Origin: Filosporella fistucella
Taxonomy: Eukaryota; Ascomycota; Leotiomycetes; Helotiales
DNA length: 64,000 bases
Reading direction: 5' to 3'
Assembly: GCA_030077755.1 (NCBI GenBank)
Contig: JAQJZZ010000008.1
Span: 1,612,001 to 1,676,000, forward strand
Below the pieces are notes generated by a model that searched no databases, had not been told where the DNA came from, and saw only the letters and a program-made list of their open reading frames with translations. Made by a program: the position numbers and the translations under genes. Positions 1-11,383 of this stretch are shown piece by piece (position 1 is the stretch's first letter; the number at the start of each line of letters is the position of its first letter).

Positions 1-273
1 TGCAAGTGAGAATGCTAGATGTGATTAGGATGTCAGATCTAGGGTAGATAATGAGATACCTCATTGAGGACGCCATGCTATTATCGTAGGGTGAAGGCAA
101 TTGGTAAAAAATGTCTATTGAGGTTAATTCTAGTGTCTCTCTACTCTCTTGTAGCCAATATTTTCATTCCTTTCGCCATGTGTGTATAGTAAGCAATCCA
201 CAGCCACCAAAGAACGCCCATCGCTATGCTTTGCCAGTCGCGCTCAAGGAATAGAGTAATTGGTGGTATGAGA
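1..273. other. Window edge, downstream of bZIP gene
   Basis: This stretch lies 3' of the minus-strand bZIP gene. It is AT-rich and I see no coding frame. It may hold the 3' UTR of that gene. Confidence 0.5.
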
Positions 274-1543
274 CTACCATTCTGGTAGTACAGGTGCACC
301 TCTCTGCCTTCGCCAAAAGTTTGCGCGTTGTGTCCATCCAGATCCCAGAAGCCAACCCCACCGCTCGAGAATTGGTTGAGAGAGCTCCCAACTCATCTCA
401 TCAAGCGGCTCATCACCCCAAATGACTACTTGCCCGACTTCATCACGCCCATTACCTGCCATACCCAGGTCCGAGCAGAACTGCTGCGCTACTTCGGAGG
501 TTACGCTCATGAGACGTTCACGTAGCGAGGGAGACGCGATATAGTCGATTCCACAGTAGTGAGGAGTTTCGAGTTGTGATTTGCTGGGTTTGAGAGCGGG
601 AGGTAGACGATCACTCATTGAACGGAGAACCGCAAGATGGCGTTGAGGATCAGCAATCACTGAGGGGTCGGAGTAGAGTGTAAAGGTCTCTAAAAGTTCG
701 TTCCGTGCTTTATTGCGATCGTAGGGTACCATTACCATCGTTCTACATGATTAGTTAGAATATATATCAGAGAGAAAATACGTCAAACAGGAGCAACGAA
801 CGATTGCTGACCACTAACTCTTCGTTCGCCTGGCACATTTGGTGGTGCCTGTGCCTCGACCGATGGTTGGGATGCATTCAGAGACTGAAAAGGGGGTCCC
901 ATTGTAGATCGAGAACTTCGGAACCCTGATGACTCAGGTGAGCTTTTGTGTGAATTATGACGGAGTCCGGATTGATGTACCATAGAATATGGCTGAGATG
1001 ACAACGCGGCTGGATCGGCGTATGCATGCATCGAGGGTGGTAACATCGAGGATGTTAACGATAGAGCCGCCATTGGCATCATATCTGAACCCAAAGTTGC
1101 TGGTGGACTGCCTGTACCTGACATTGATGTGCCGGATATCGATGGAGACAATGAGTATTGGCGACCATCATTAGAAATTGAAGGCGCATTTATTGAACTA
1201 GATAGCATATGGTTTGACGACGACGATGAGCCATATATTTGTGCCCGAAGTGCTTCGTTTTCTCTTCTTAATTCATCGTTTTGGTACCGCAGACGTTCAA
1301 TCTCTTCTGATTGCTCGGAGCTTTGCTCTTTCTGTGCTTGTTCAAGGTTCTTTAAATGTTCCTTTCTTCTTCGGCCTGGATGGGGTTAGTGGGATATTTT
1401 CTTTGGGTGTATCGAGGGCCGTACGGAATTCCCTTTGTGCAAGACGGTTATACTGTGGTCAGGTTAGTGGATAGTAGTCTCAAGAACCTTTCGAAGCCGC
1501 CTACCTCTCGCTTGCGCTCTTCTTTGTCCGCTGCTGAGTCCAT
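274..1543 (-). CDS. bZIP transcription factor with C-terminal DUF3425
   Basis: A putative nuclear DNA-binding regulator, modelled as four exons: 1543-1505, 1452-1425, 1375-802 and 742-274 (369 aa). Splicing the first three exons rebuilds a basic region reading NRLAQREFRRRRKEH, with the N-x7-R signature of bZIP proteins. A leucine-zipper-like helix (residues ~25-70, LKNLEQ...IERLRYQNDELRRENEAL) follows. The middle is Ser/Pro-rich and probably disordered. The last ~100 residues carry a DUF3425-like end (ILERWGWLL...NFWRRQRG), which is known to follow bZIP domains in many ascomycete proteins. Introns 1 and 2 have CTAAC branch points. The third intron uses a weaker GTTCGT donor, so that junction is the least certain. 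Target genes cannot be inferred. Confidence 0.82.
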
Positions 1544-1599
1544 GTTGCTCTTGAGAGAGTATTGTCTGGAGTGACGAGTAGTGGTAGTATATGTAGTCA

Positions 1600-3310
1600 T
1601 TTTGAATGGAGGAATCAAGAGATAATATATTTTTGAGATCGACTGCTGTTATGTTTGGATCCTTCCTTCACTATGGGTCTGAGTGAGATCATATACCCTG
1701 CCCCATCCTGCGGGTGCATGTGCTAGACGCAGTAAATTGCCCATTTCGGAGTACAGAGCGACAGCTCCGTACTAGTTGTACTAATTAGTCTTCAGCCTTG
1801 GGAGGCTAATACTACCCTGGTATTCCAGCAACTCAAGGACTCACAATTTTAGCTCGTGGCTACATGCTTGGCGTGAGCTTGATCACCTTGAGAATTCGCT
1901 TGAGACGCGGGTTCCCCATATTTTCGATATTTTCGAATCACGGTCCGAGAAATGCTTCGAGCTTGGATCAAGTAGTCGCGGACTTTCCCTCATGTTACAC
2001 ACTCTTACTCATAAGCTCTGTCCGTACCCAGGTGAGGAACCCGTGGATTTGCAAACAAATGGTGCCCACCTCAGGCACTAAGGGATAATTGAGAATAGTT
2101 GCAGCAAGACCAACAAATTGCCTCTAGGATCGTGTGCCATCATGCTGCTGGACATTGGACAATACTGTTTTGTTGCTGGGAAGTTGGAACGACATCGGAA
2201 TTAGCCCGGACCTACAATTCCCATACTGTTTAGGCCTCCTATGGAATTTGGAAGGTAGTTTGGTCTGAGCCTCTCGCAGAACAACGGCTCCCTCTAGGTG
2301 AAGCTAGCCAGCCGTTGATCCCATTCTCTGCATGGCATGAGGCTTCAGCCCGGTGTGAGGCAGTCGTTCAAGGGCGATAAAGGGCCGGTATTGAAACCCT
2401 AACCGGTGGGATGTGTGGAGGCACAACCAATCCTGTGGGTGATGCCGACCACATTTGTAGACCAGCAAGGAATCAGGAACAGGCCTGGGATCATAAAGCT
2501 GGTTGAGACCAGGGAGTATGAGTTAAAACTGTGGAAACCATTCCCCATGTGATGGTAATAGCTGGAGTCAGATTTTAGACGGTCGAGTTAGACTGAAAAC
2601 GGTGTGGTGCTGTGAGGCATACAGAGCACCCGCATAGACTACCTAACCCATCAGACCTGTATCTGCATATCCAGCTACACCTGCATCAGCATCTGCGTGC
2701 CGCATACCTCTGTCTTTGAGGGGGTTCGTAAGCAGGGATCGCCATTAAAAGCAAGGAAGGTTGATGCTGGTGACGATAATGGCGATGCTGGTGAGGATAG
2801 GATGAGATACGAAGGCTTGGTAATGTTGAGGGATGTCGATGTCGATGCATAGAGGAAGTTGAGACCCTGGCAGATTGAACACAATTGTGTGGCGGAAATA
2901 AGCGGTCGGCCCGGAATTCAGTGTTCAGCATTCGGCCCCCGAGCTTCTATTCCTCCATCTCCATCTCCAAACTCCATGCTACGGCCGAGGTAAGGATTCC
3001 AATATTGGAAGAATGTACAGTTCAATATTCTTTATGGCACAGCAGAGCCCGCCGCGCAGAGACTGTTTCATGCCCCTTTTCGCATGGCAAGCGATCACTC
3101 CATATTGGTAAACGCAGAGCTCCAATCCGGATATTCACCCAATTACTCCGTTGTCTGACTGTTGAGCTGCACATCGACGGCGCAAACTTGTGGTGCTAAG
3201 AGTGCCTCAACCTGCATCTAAACCTCGTTCCCATGTTTTCTGCCCACCATCTCGAAGTTTTCGAGGCTGTACCTGGGTGGCTTCGGCTCCTACACCCGTC
3301 CTGTACTGAA
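1600..3310. other. Intergenic region without convincing genes
   Basis: About 1.7 kb upstream of the bZIP gene. Short open frames exist, but none has a protein-like composition or a family motif. Positions ~2680-2870 contain a degenerate low-complexity stretch rich in GATGCTGGTG/CATCAGCATC-like triplets, which makes spurious His/Arg/Ser-rich frames. I see no tRNA or transposon. Confidence 0.5.
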
Positions 3311-3534
3311 GGCAACATGGAGTCAAAAACGAACATTCTGATTGATGAGAATGAAGTCTGTAAGAGAATCACCAACATCGAATGACACCCTTTCGCGCCG
3401 GCAGACAGCAAGTCACGATGGCAAGCGCATAAAACCGTCTCGTCAAGGCTGCAAATCAATAATACCACAAAGCCACTCGCCGTTCCAAACCAAGACGGCA
3501 CCATATCCGTGGCTTGTAACCTTTTCAGCCTTGT

Positions 3535-3828
3535 GTGCCTTCGATGATCATGCAACAGCCTTTCTGGAAATCGCGGAGAAGGCTGCAGAGCCCAGCAGGA
3601 GCACACCTGATCAAGGATTATTCAATGATCTTCACGGCCGCCGCCGAGATCTTGGATCCAAAGCGCTGGGATTGGAAGACGTGCACCCAGGTCGAGGACA
3701 GGGAACATGCGGCGAAGTGCTATGATTGGTTTCTAAAGAAAGAATACGGCGCGATGATTTATGCATTGTTTTTCACATTCTGGAACTATGAAGCCGTCGA
3801 AGAATTGGCAGCCGAATTAATGCAATAG
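3535..3828 (+). CDS. Possible small hypothetical protein (start uncertain)
   Basis: I do not recognise this frame. Its second half is protein-like, with aromatic and charged helix-type sequence (WDWKTCTQVEDREHAAKCYDW, then FFTFWNYEAVEELAAELMQ) running to a stop at 3828. The frame opens with GTG at 3535; the first in-frame ATG is at 3544. Upstream, an ATG at 3317 opens a short frame ending before a GTAAGA, and TTTTCAG ends at ~3528, so a 5' exon is conceivable, but the phases do not fit cleanly. Another plus frame at 3535-3600 (FDDHATAFLEIAEKAAE) also looks coding, which hints at a frameshift or a decayed gene. Confidence 0.25.
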   Translation: MPSMIMQQPFWKSRRRLQSPAGAHLIKDYSMIFTAAAEILDPKRWDWKTCTQVEDREHAAKCYDWFLKKEYGAMIYALFFTFWNYEAVEELAAELMQ

Positions 3829-4029
3829 TTGATATGAATTCAGCACGGCTTTGTGGACCTGTCACTACATACAGTACTTTGAGCTGGTCCTTGTGTCGCA
3901 TTCAGATCCTCAGAAATGGCGAATGCGAAAAGATCGGACAAGCTCCGAATATGATCGTTGAAGACTTGGGCCAGGCGAAATTGCCGATAGGAACAAACAC
4001 AAATCAAGCCATTTCTGGGAGCTGAAAAA

Positions 4030-5197
4030 TGAAGGCACACACGGGAACGATGTGGAGGGAGGAAATGGATTTGGTTTGTGATAGCTTGGAGATCGAGGAC
4101 GTCCATAGCCGAATCAAAACCGAAAGACGTCACTAAACCACTACACTCCTCATGCCCAAACCATCTACGATAATATTAAAATTTCCGCCGCACCACTTCC
4201 TAGCAAGTCCAGGTGCCGTGTGCTAGACTTCTCAAGGCTGAGGCAAAGTCTCCAACTTCGAGCTCCTCGTAATACCCGAAATAGTAATCCGGATTACTCC
4301 ATTATCATTTCTACACCCGGCTACAACATTTCAATGCTCCATAAAGTCCAATTCGGGAAAGGATCAAGCGTTGAATATTTTATCAGTCTGTGGATATTTT
4401 CCGCGAGGTACGAAATTAAAGCATCACAAAGGTCGTGAAGAAGAGACCTGGTGGCCATGCTCGCCATGCAAATCTGCCACGGGCAGTGTAGCCCACCAAA
4501 CTTGGCGCTAAAAAAGTAGCCTCCTAAGAGCTGCGAGTAGCGACACAGAAATCCTACCGCTCTTCTGCAAAATTGTAGATCTCAAATCGGAGCGCCCGAA
4601 ATAGAGATGTCGATGCTGCAATTTGCAGAAAATTATGGAAGTCATTCATCGCCACAACATTTTGTTTATTTGCGAACTACAATATTACACGATACGACGT
4701 TTCATTTCGAGACGGCTCTCTTCAAGGTGAAATTCATCGGTAAAAATAAGGGGTTGAAGTCGGCTAAAATGTGCCACATTCACAGCCTCTTAATGCTCTC
4801 ATCATTCATCCTTTGTGGAACTTGGCTGTGGCGTAGAGTACACTACATCTGAGCGGTTATAATCCTTTGCAAGCATTTTTTCTTCTATCCAGCTTACTCA
4901 TGAAATTGTCTTGCTCCTGAAAGGTCATGTGACCGTGAGCGCATGTGGGCTATCATACTGTTTCTGCTCCGTCAAAAGCCGAATATATTAAGTTGCGGCC
5001 GCAAGTCTCCGCCAAAGAGCGGAAATTCCGCTCATCGCGGGGTTATTGCAATTCCATGCGACGCAACATGTGAACTAGAATTGGGAAGAGGTTCCTTCGA
5101 GCTTGCCCACATCTCAACCCATAATTTCAATATCTTATCATACCAAGTTTGGATTCATTCTGCTCAACCTTGTCACCTATTTGACCAACTCCAAACC
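4030..5197. other. Intergenic region upstream of aldolase
   Basis: An AT-rich stretch between the doubtful ORF and the aldolase start. The open frames here are short and lack recognisable motifs. The part just before 5198 is the likely promoter and 5' UTR of the aldolase; CT-rich runs occur near 5160-5195, as is common before fungal start codons. Confidence 0.4.
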
Positions 5198-6587
5198 ATG
5201 TCTTCCAGCGCAGAGAACCTCAAAACCAACAAGAGCATAGCCATCCTTGATGCAGCGGAGGAGGGTGGGTATGGAATTGTGTCTGTTGTTTGTGTAAGTA
5301 GATTGTTAACCTGTCCTTTACAATTCGATTTCTCCACCTATACGTTGTTCTTCTCAGAAAGGTAGTCCGTAGCATTCAACGTGGACTAAGACTACTGTCA
5401 AATTATCAGGCCTGTGGTTGAATTGTAGGACAATTCATGGCCGCAAGTCTTTATGAATCCATCAAATGATGATTTCCCGCATGCTTGAATGAACCGTTGT
5501 ACTGCCTATCGTATTTTCCCTGGGCACGGAAATCTGAGATATCTGGTGTTTTACAGCTACTTGGGACCAAATTATATTCACAGCAAGGATCTTATACTCT
5601 TTCCACATTCTAAATCGCTTCGTACTCTCTCCATCTTTGTACGATCCGAGACGTTTCTTAAATGCTTATTTATTGAATGAATCAAAGATCGCGCGCAGTG
5701 TGCGTGAGTCGCCCTGCGCACGTCACGCGCCGTGCACACCGCACGTACTATCTCAATCACAAACGGGCTACATACTCGCACTTCTACTGGGACTAACAAA
5801 TGTATAGTACAACTTGGAGGAGATTATCGCTACAGCTCGGGCAGCCGAAGCTCGCAAATCACCAGCCATGATCCTCCTTTTCCCATGGGCCATCACTCAA
5901 TTCCAATCCCACCTTGTCGGCCTAGCAGCATCTGTATGCAAGAGCGCCAACGTCCCAATGTCCCTGCATCTAGATCACTGTCTCGAGGTTGACATGGTGA
6001 AATATGCCGCCTCTCTCCCTTTCGACAGTATCATGGTCGACATGTCACATTATGAGTGGGAAGAGAATTTGAGATTGACCAAAGAATTGACACAATATTG
6101 TCATGAGAGGGGAATAGCAACAGAGGCAGAACCTGGTAGGATTGAGGGAGGTGAAGATGGGCTGAAGGATACAGCTGATCTGGAGGGCGTACTGACTACC
6201 CCAGAGCAACTAGAAGAATTCATCGCTACAGGGATAGACTTCCTCGCTCCTGCTTTTGGCAACATTCACGGCAGTTATGGCGAGAAGGGGCCCCGAGGCT
6301 GGCTTGAGTTCGAGAGACTGGCACAGATCAAGAAGACTGTTAATGGCAGAGTTAAGATCGTGCTGCATGGCACCAATGCTTTTGATCAGAAGCTGTTCAG
6401 GGAATGTGTTGGACATGGTATTAGCAAGATTAATGTCAACAAGCAGCTGATTGATCCGTGGAAGAAGATGATGGAGCAGAGGGAGGGGTATCTGCCTATT
6501 ACGAGGTTGATGGAGGATAGTATTGAGATCTTTCAGAAGGAAGTGGAGAGGTTGATGGATGAGTGTGGGAGCTCGGGCAAGGCTTAA
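5198..6587 (+). CDS. Class II ketose-bisphosphate aldolase (GatY/KbaY/Fba type)
   Basis: A zinc-dependent aldolase that would cleave a ketose 1,6-bisphosphate (fructose or tagatose type) to glycerone phosphate and an aldehyde phosphate in the cytosol. There are two exons, 5198-5293 and 5808-6587 (291 aa). Joined across the intron, the N-terminus reads EEGGYGIVSVVC-YNLEEIIATARAAEA, the expected first strand and helix of the barrel. Visible motifs are LHLDHC (zinc His89), EAEPGRIEGGED, GNIHGSYG (zinc His186), LHGTN (zinc His219) and KINVNKQLI (phosphate site). At 291 aa it matches the shorter GatY/KbaY-like branch rather than the ~360-residue housekeeping yeast Fba1, so the natural substrate is open. 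The 514 bp intron is about ten times longer than most others here. Confidence 0.9.
5690..5762. other. CpG-rich patch inside the aldolase intron
   Basis: Within the otherwise AT-rich 514 bp intron, about 70 bases are packed with GCGC, GTGC and CACG words (gcgcgcagtgtgcgtg, then tgcgcacgtcacgcgcc). Several are self-complementary and could pair. It sits just upstream of the branch point and acceptor. Function is unknown. Confidence 0.5.
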
Positions 6588-7718
6588 ACTTGTTTCCTTT
6601 CTTTAGTGGTCTATAATTCCTAAAGAGGATGATAAACCGAGGCATATCTGCAGCTCCAATCACTTCAATATTATCACATCATTTCAAAGCCAACAGACGT
6701 CCTTCCATTCTTCTCTCCCCTGTGAACACTCTCTTCTCACTGATGTGTGATATTTCCGTCAATCATCAGATATGGACCCCAACTCCATGACTCGGTATAA
6801 CATGGCTTCCCGGGCTCTTCCACCAATCCTCTACACCCCTCCTTTACCAGCTCTTTCACCTACCGCCTAACCCATCTCCTGACACTCTGTTCACCAACCA
6901 TTCCGGCCCTTAAGAGCGACTTATGTCCGTTCTCGGCCGAACCCACGCCCCGGGCATCGGCAGACAGAACCCGTGAGGTGTTTCTTACGGACGCACTGTG
7001 CCGTAGAGGTACTTATCGATGTGATAGGGGCGAGAGATGGAAAAGATGTTAAACGAAGTTTTGAGCTGGGAATTGGAAATTGTGAGATATTTGGAGTCCT
7101 TGGATGTTATGTGGGACGGGAAAGGTGCTGGGGTTGGAAGGGAGTGGGATGCAAGGCGTGATGGCGGGGTTCTGGGGTTGGGATGGGAATTGGAATGCTT
7201 CTGAGAGGAGGAATTTAGATGTAGCTGATGAGAGGGTTTAGTAACATTGAGTGTATAGGGAGTGATAACGAGGAGTAGAAGTTGGGGGAGGTGGTTAGCT
7301 TTTGCTAGTGCCTAGGTAAGTACGTGCGGACGAAAGTATCATTCGCAGATTTGGAACATCAAGCTCAATTCATTATGCTTTCATGAACCTGATCTCGGAT
7401 GTGAAACTACGATATTCCTTGTTAGCTACATTTGTTTTCAATTCACATTCTCCCAAGTTTCGAGGAAGTGAAGAAGCTTGAATCGGGGAAGTTGGGAAGA
7501 TTATCATTAATGCAAATATGAACAAAATCTCTGAAATTTGCAGCATAGTTTACTGTACATTGGTAAAACTGTCCCGACCTTTGAAATCCTATTCATCACC
7601 CACATATCGTTTCGATGTACACTATCATGATGGCCAAAAGGTCATCGCCTTAGCGCCTTCTCCCAGTCGAGAAGGGACAATCCAGTATTCCAGAATCTGC
7701 CTCATTCACTCAATCAAC
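6588..7718. other. Convergent intergenic region (aldolase / ankyrin gene 3' ends)
   Basis: About 1.1 kb between the stop codons of two convergent genes. It should contain both 3' UTRs. Only short frames without motifs are seen. Confidence 0.5.
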
Positions 7719-10086
7719 TCACTCCACCTGACCCATCATTCTTGGTGGCGAACAATTATTCATCAACTGAATGATCGTCTTATCACCTCTCTTCAACGCA
7801 TAATCCATCATCGTCTCCCCATGCACACTCTTCGCGCCGGGATCCGCTCCCCTCGCTAACAATAGGGAGACAATAGATGTGCTTCCTATATATATAGCCC
7901 TATTGAGCGGTAACTCACCATTCAAGCTCCTAGCTTCAGGATTCGCGCCATGACTGAGAAGGATAGATACAACAGATGTGTTCTTGCGATACACAGCCAT
8001 GTACAAAGGCGTATCTCCACTCACAGTCTTGAGATCGGGATTTGCGCCTTTGCCTAATAAGAGGGAAACAATTGAAGTAGTAGATTTAATGACTGCTCTT
8101 TGTAAAGCCGTTTCGCCAGCTGGATTCCGGGTGTCGGGATTAGCGCCTTTCCCAAGAAGGAGAGACACGATAGATGTATCGCCTCTAGAGACAGCTTGGA
8201 AGAGAGGCGATTCTCCCGAGCGGTTTTTCTCTTCGAAATTGGCACCGCGCTCGAGGAGGAGATGTACGAGAGAGGTGTTTCCTCTTCCGACTGCTAGATT
8301 GAGAGTCCTTTCTTCGCCTGCAGGGCTTTTACTAGGATCTGCGCCTTTGCGGAGAAGTTGTTCGGCAACCGTCGTGTGGCCTTGGTAAATCGATTTCCAG
8401 AGCGGGGTTTCATGTTTGTCATTTTCGACTTCGATGTCTATGGAATTTTGGTTGAGTAGGAGCGTGGTGATTGTTTTATCACCGCGGGCTACGGCGAGAG
8501 ATAAAGGGGCCTCATTTTTGAGCGTTCTGGCATTGGCTGAGGCCCTGTGCTCAAGAAGAAGTTTTACCATCGAGCATTGACCTCTAGAGATTGCTGGGGG
8601 AGATTGGTTAGCATTCATTGTTTCTGGAGAGCGAGGAGATATGGTAGAAACAATTGCCAAAGTTATGCTTACCTCTATACAGCGGCGTCTCGCCGCCTTT
8701 CAACTCTTCTACGTCCACTCCTTTCTGCAACAGAAGCTTCCCAATGTTTTTCAAGTCCCCGGTCACAGCTACATTAAGCATACTTTCCTTTCCTCCAGGT
8801 CGAGCCATTGGGTTCGCACCGGCATTCAAGAGAACTTCGATGCAAGAAGTATTTCGCCGTAATAAAGCCACATAAAGTGGAGTCTCATTCTTGCCATTTA
8901 GTTCCTCGATATCAACCCTCCCGCTTTCAACAAGTAGCTTGACAATTGATTTTCTGTCGTGATAGCATGCGATGTGGAGAGGGGAGTCTGAAGCAGGGGG
9001 GCGCTCCATGGGATTGGCACCATGGTCCAGAAGATATTGAACGATATCCTTGTCTCCTCGAGACACTGCCCTGAAGAGGCATGTTTCTAATTTTCTGTTG
9101 AGCGCTTCGATATCTTCGCTACCTTTTTCGAGCAGAAGCTTGACATGCTTGCCCTTACCCTTTGCGACAGCTTGGTGCAGAAGTGTTTCCTCCAACGCTG
9201 GTGGAATAGGTTTTTTAAGCACATTTGCAGAGCCCCGTCGTGGCTCTGTACTAGGTCCTGGTATCGGCAATGGTGATCTATTGTTGATATCGGCGATTAC
9301 CTCTAGACCTCTGGGATTGAAGAAGCCCTCGTTCCATTGCAATGCAACTACTTCGATTCTGATCCTTCGTAACCTTTCCAATTCCTGGTCTAAGTCTTCC
9401 TCCGGATGTTCAGGCTTGCTGGATCCTGGTAAGCTGTTTACTAGACGATTTGAGGGCCCAGATCTGTCATCTTCTAACAATGGACGAGATTGATCAGCTG
9501 AAATAACCTTGGTAAGACCCAAGCCAGACACGCCAGCAAATTTCAAATTGGCATGCGCTTCCAGCTCGTGAGAACGTTTCCTTTCCTTCTCTGGTGCATG
9601 TAGCGGGAAAAGGTGGTTCAAAAATGTTAGCCAATCTTGATCATCAACACCTCGACTGGACCATTTGTCACTTGGTTGCGGGAAAGGCAGGTTGTCTGGA
9701 CTTGCATCAGGCCCTATATTCATGTGATGGTAGAAGACACTCCGGGGTCTTGCTTGAGTTGGCGTCCGAAGCTCAAAATACGGAGCTCCTGAGATGAAGC
9801 CGGCTTTTTGACGCTCTTCTAGAGATACCTCTTGAAATCTTGGCTGTGTTCGTGTTGTTGAAGGTGCGAGATTCTGGTAGAGTGGGGTCCGATAGGGAGT
9901 AGGAGATGTAGACGAACAATGATACTGAGAAGGTATGACGGCAGGGGTTGTCACATTGGTAAGGGCGGGGTCAGGTATGAAGGCATTGTACGTAGTCAAT
10001 GTTTGAGGTTGTCTATCTGACTCTGTAGGACTGGAAGCATCGGGGTCGTGGAGTGAGTACGGAGGAGGCGGAGGAAGATTATCCAT
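7719..10086 (-). CDS. Ankyrin-repeat protein
   Basis: Two exons, 10086-8673 and 8593-7719 (762 aa), are joined by a 79 bp intron (GTAAGC...CCCCCAG) that falls inside a repeat and restores GETPLYR-AISRG. Residues 1-~290 are Pro/Ser/Thr-rich and likely disordered (PPPPPYS near the start), with one acidic-basic helix (LDQELERLRRIRIEV). From ~300 to the end there are about 12-13 ankyrin repeats of the form (E)TPL..AV.RG...IV.LLL..GANP. The repeats are regular and complete, so the gene looks intact. Ankyrin arrays bind other proteins; no enzymatic, NACHT or membrane domain is attached here, so the partner and role are unknown. Confidence 0.9.
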
Positions 10087-11383
10087 GTTGAATACAAGAA
10101 AACGAATTGACTAGATATCGTGTCATGAGAGAATAATATAAGAGAGGAGATAAAGATAAGAAGATAGGGATCTCGAAATCAGCTCATGGCGCAGCACGCT
10201 TTTGAAATCAGCGTGGCTGTGAAGCTTCCTCGTTGACCTACAATTGCTGTGAAGCTAATCTGACGTGGCATCCAGGCAACAGCTTTTGGACCTTGCAATC
10301 TACAGCTTGCTTTAGTTCTCAGCCCTGAAGAAAGTTAAGGTATGCGGCTGATAGATTGCGCGACAAGGGCATGGAGTCTTGATCGACGGATGATATATCA
10401 ATGGCTGGTAGATTCAGTGAGGAGACACTTCCTTGATACAGAGATATAAGGTGTATCTTTGGTGGGTTGCTCGGTATTAGAGTTCTGCTTGTACTTGATT
10501 TGTCTACGACAGCAGTCGCGCAAGTAATGTAAGCTTTCAGAACAGGACTCCATTCCAAAATGCGAAATACAAGTGGTTTTCTTTGTTCAATCTGGAAACT
10601 TGTGAATCACATGTTGGTATATTGAGGCATCACGCTTAAGTGTGCTCAATTGACTTTTGCGGCGCGTCAAACACGCTAAGCGGAGGGTTTTCAGGGATGT
10701 GTGTTGTGATGTCCTGGGCTTGTTGACATTGATCATGCTGGAACACCAATTCCATTACCACGAACACTGTAATCGCCATCAAAAGCCGCGTGCAAGCTTC
10801 GATATCTCTATATTAAGGACATCTTCTGATACAAGAGATGCCAGCATTTTCATTGGTTGTGAAGATCAGCCAGCTCCTGCCGACCTTTCATGCAGCGAGT
10901 GAACCTTCAAGCTGATGTGCTCGAAGACAGCCTAGAAGCTGTTGAATTCATTCTCCACCTCGATGCTGATTTGAAATGCAGATGATCCTGCGAATTTCTA
11001 TCTCTTAACGTCGATATTAAACCTGACGTCGATCAATTGATACCTTCGAAACTCCCATCATCACTCGGAAGAAGACCTGCAACGCAGCTATACCTAGGGA
11101 GGCACACACCTTATATGGAATCGATATACAAGGCAATGAGGTGAAAGGTGGACTCTAGAGGATGGACAAAGTCATGCTGCTGCACAAAGATCAGATGTCG
11201 CTCAAAGTATCAAATACCAGAAGTCCATCGTGTCTCTGGAGCTCATTCAATATCAATTGCGAGACTCGCGTCGGACCATTTCTAGCAGCATGGCATGATG
11301 CCAAGAACAAAATATTATTACTATCATTTCTTTCGACAGAGATTCCACCCCACTACATTTTACCACTTCTACCTTATTACCAC
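10087..11383. other. Intergenic region between ankyrin gene start and GH47 gene end
   Basis: About 1.3 kb, holding the promoter of the ankyrin-repeat gene (near 10087-10300) and the 3' end of the GH47 gene. Frames such as 10319-10558 are short and have no recognisable domain. Confidence 0.45.

Noticed and set aside
2675..2931. His/Arg/Ser-rich frames on the minus strand
   Set aside because: They arise from a low-complexity triplet-like DNA stretch rather than from a protein family.
7978..9493. Plus-strand open frames opposite the ankyrin gene
   Set aside because: They are antisense shadows of the regular ankyrin repeats on the minus strand.
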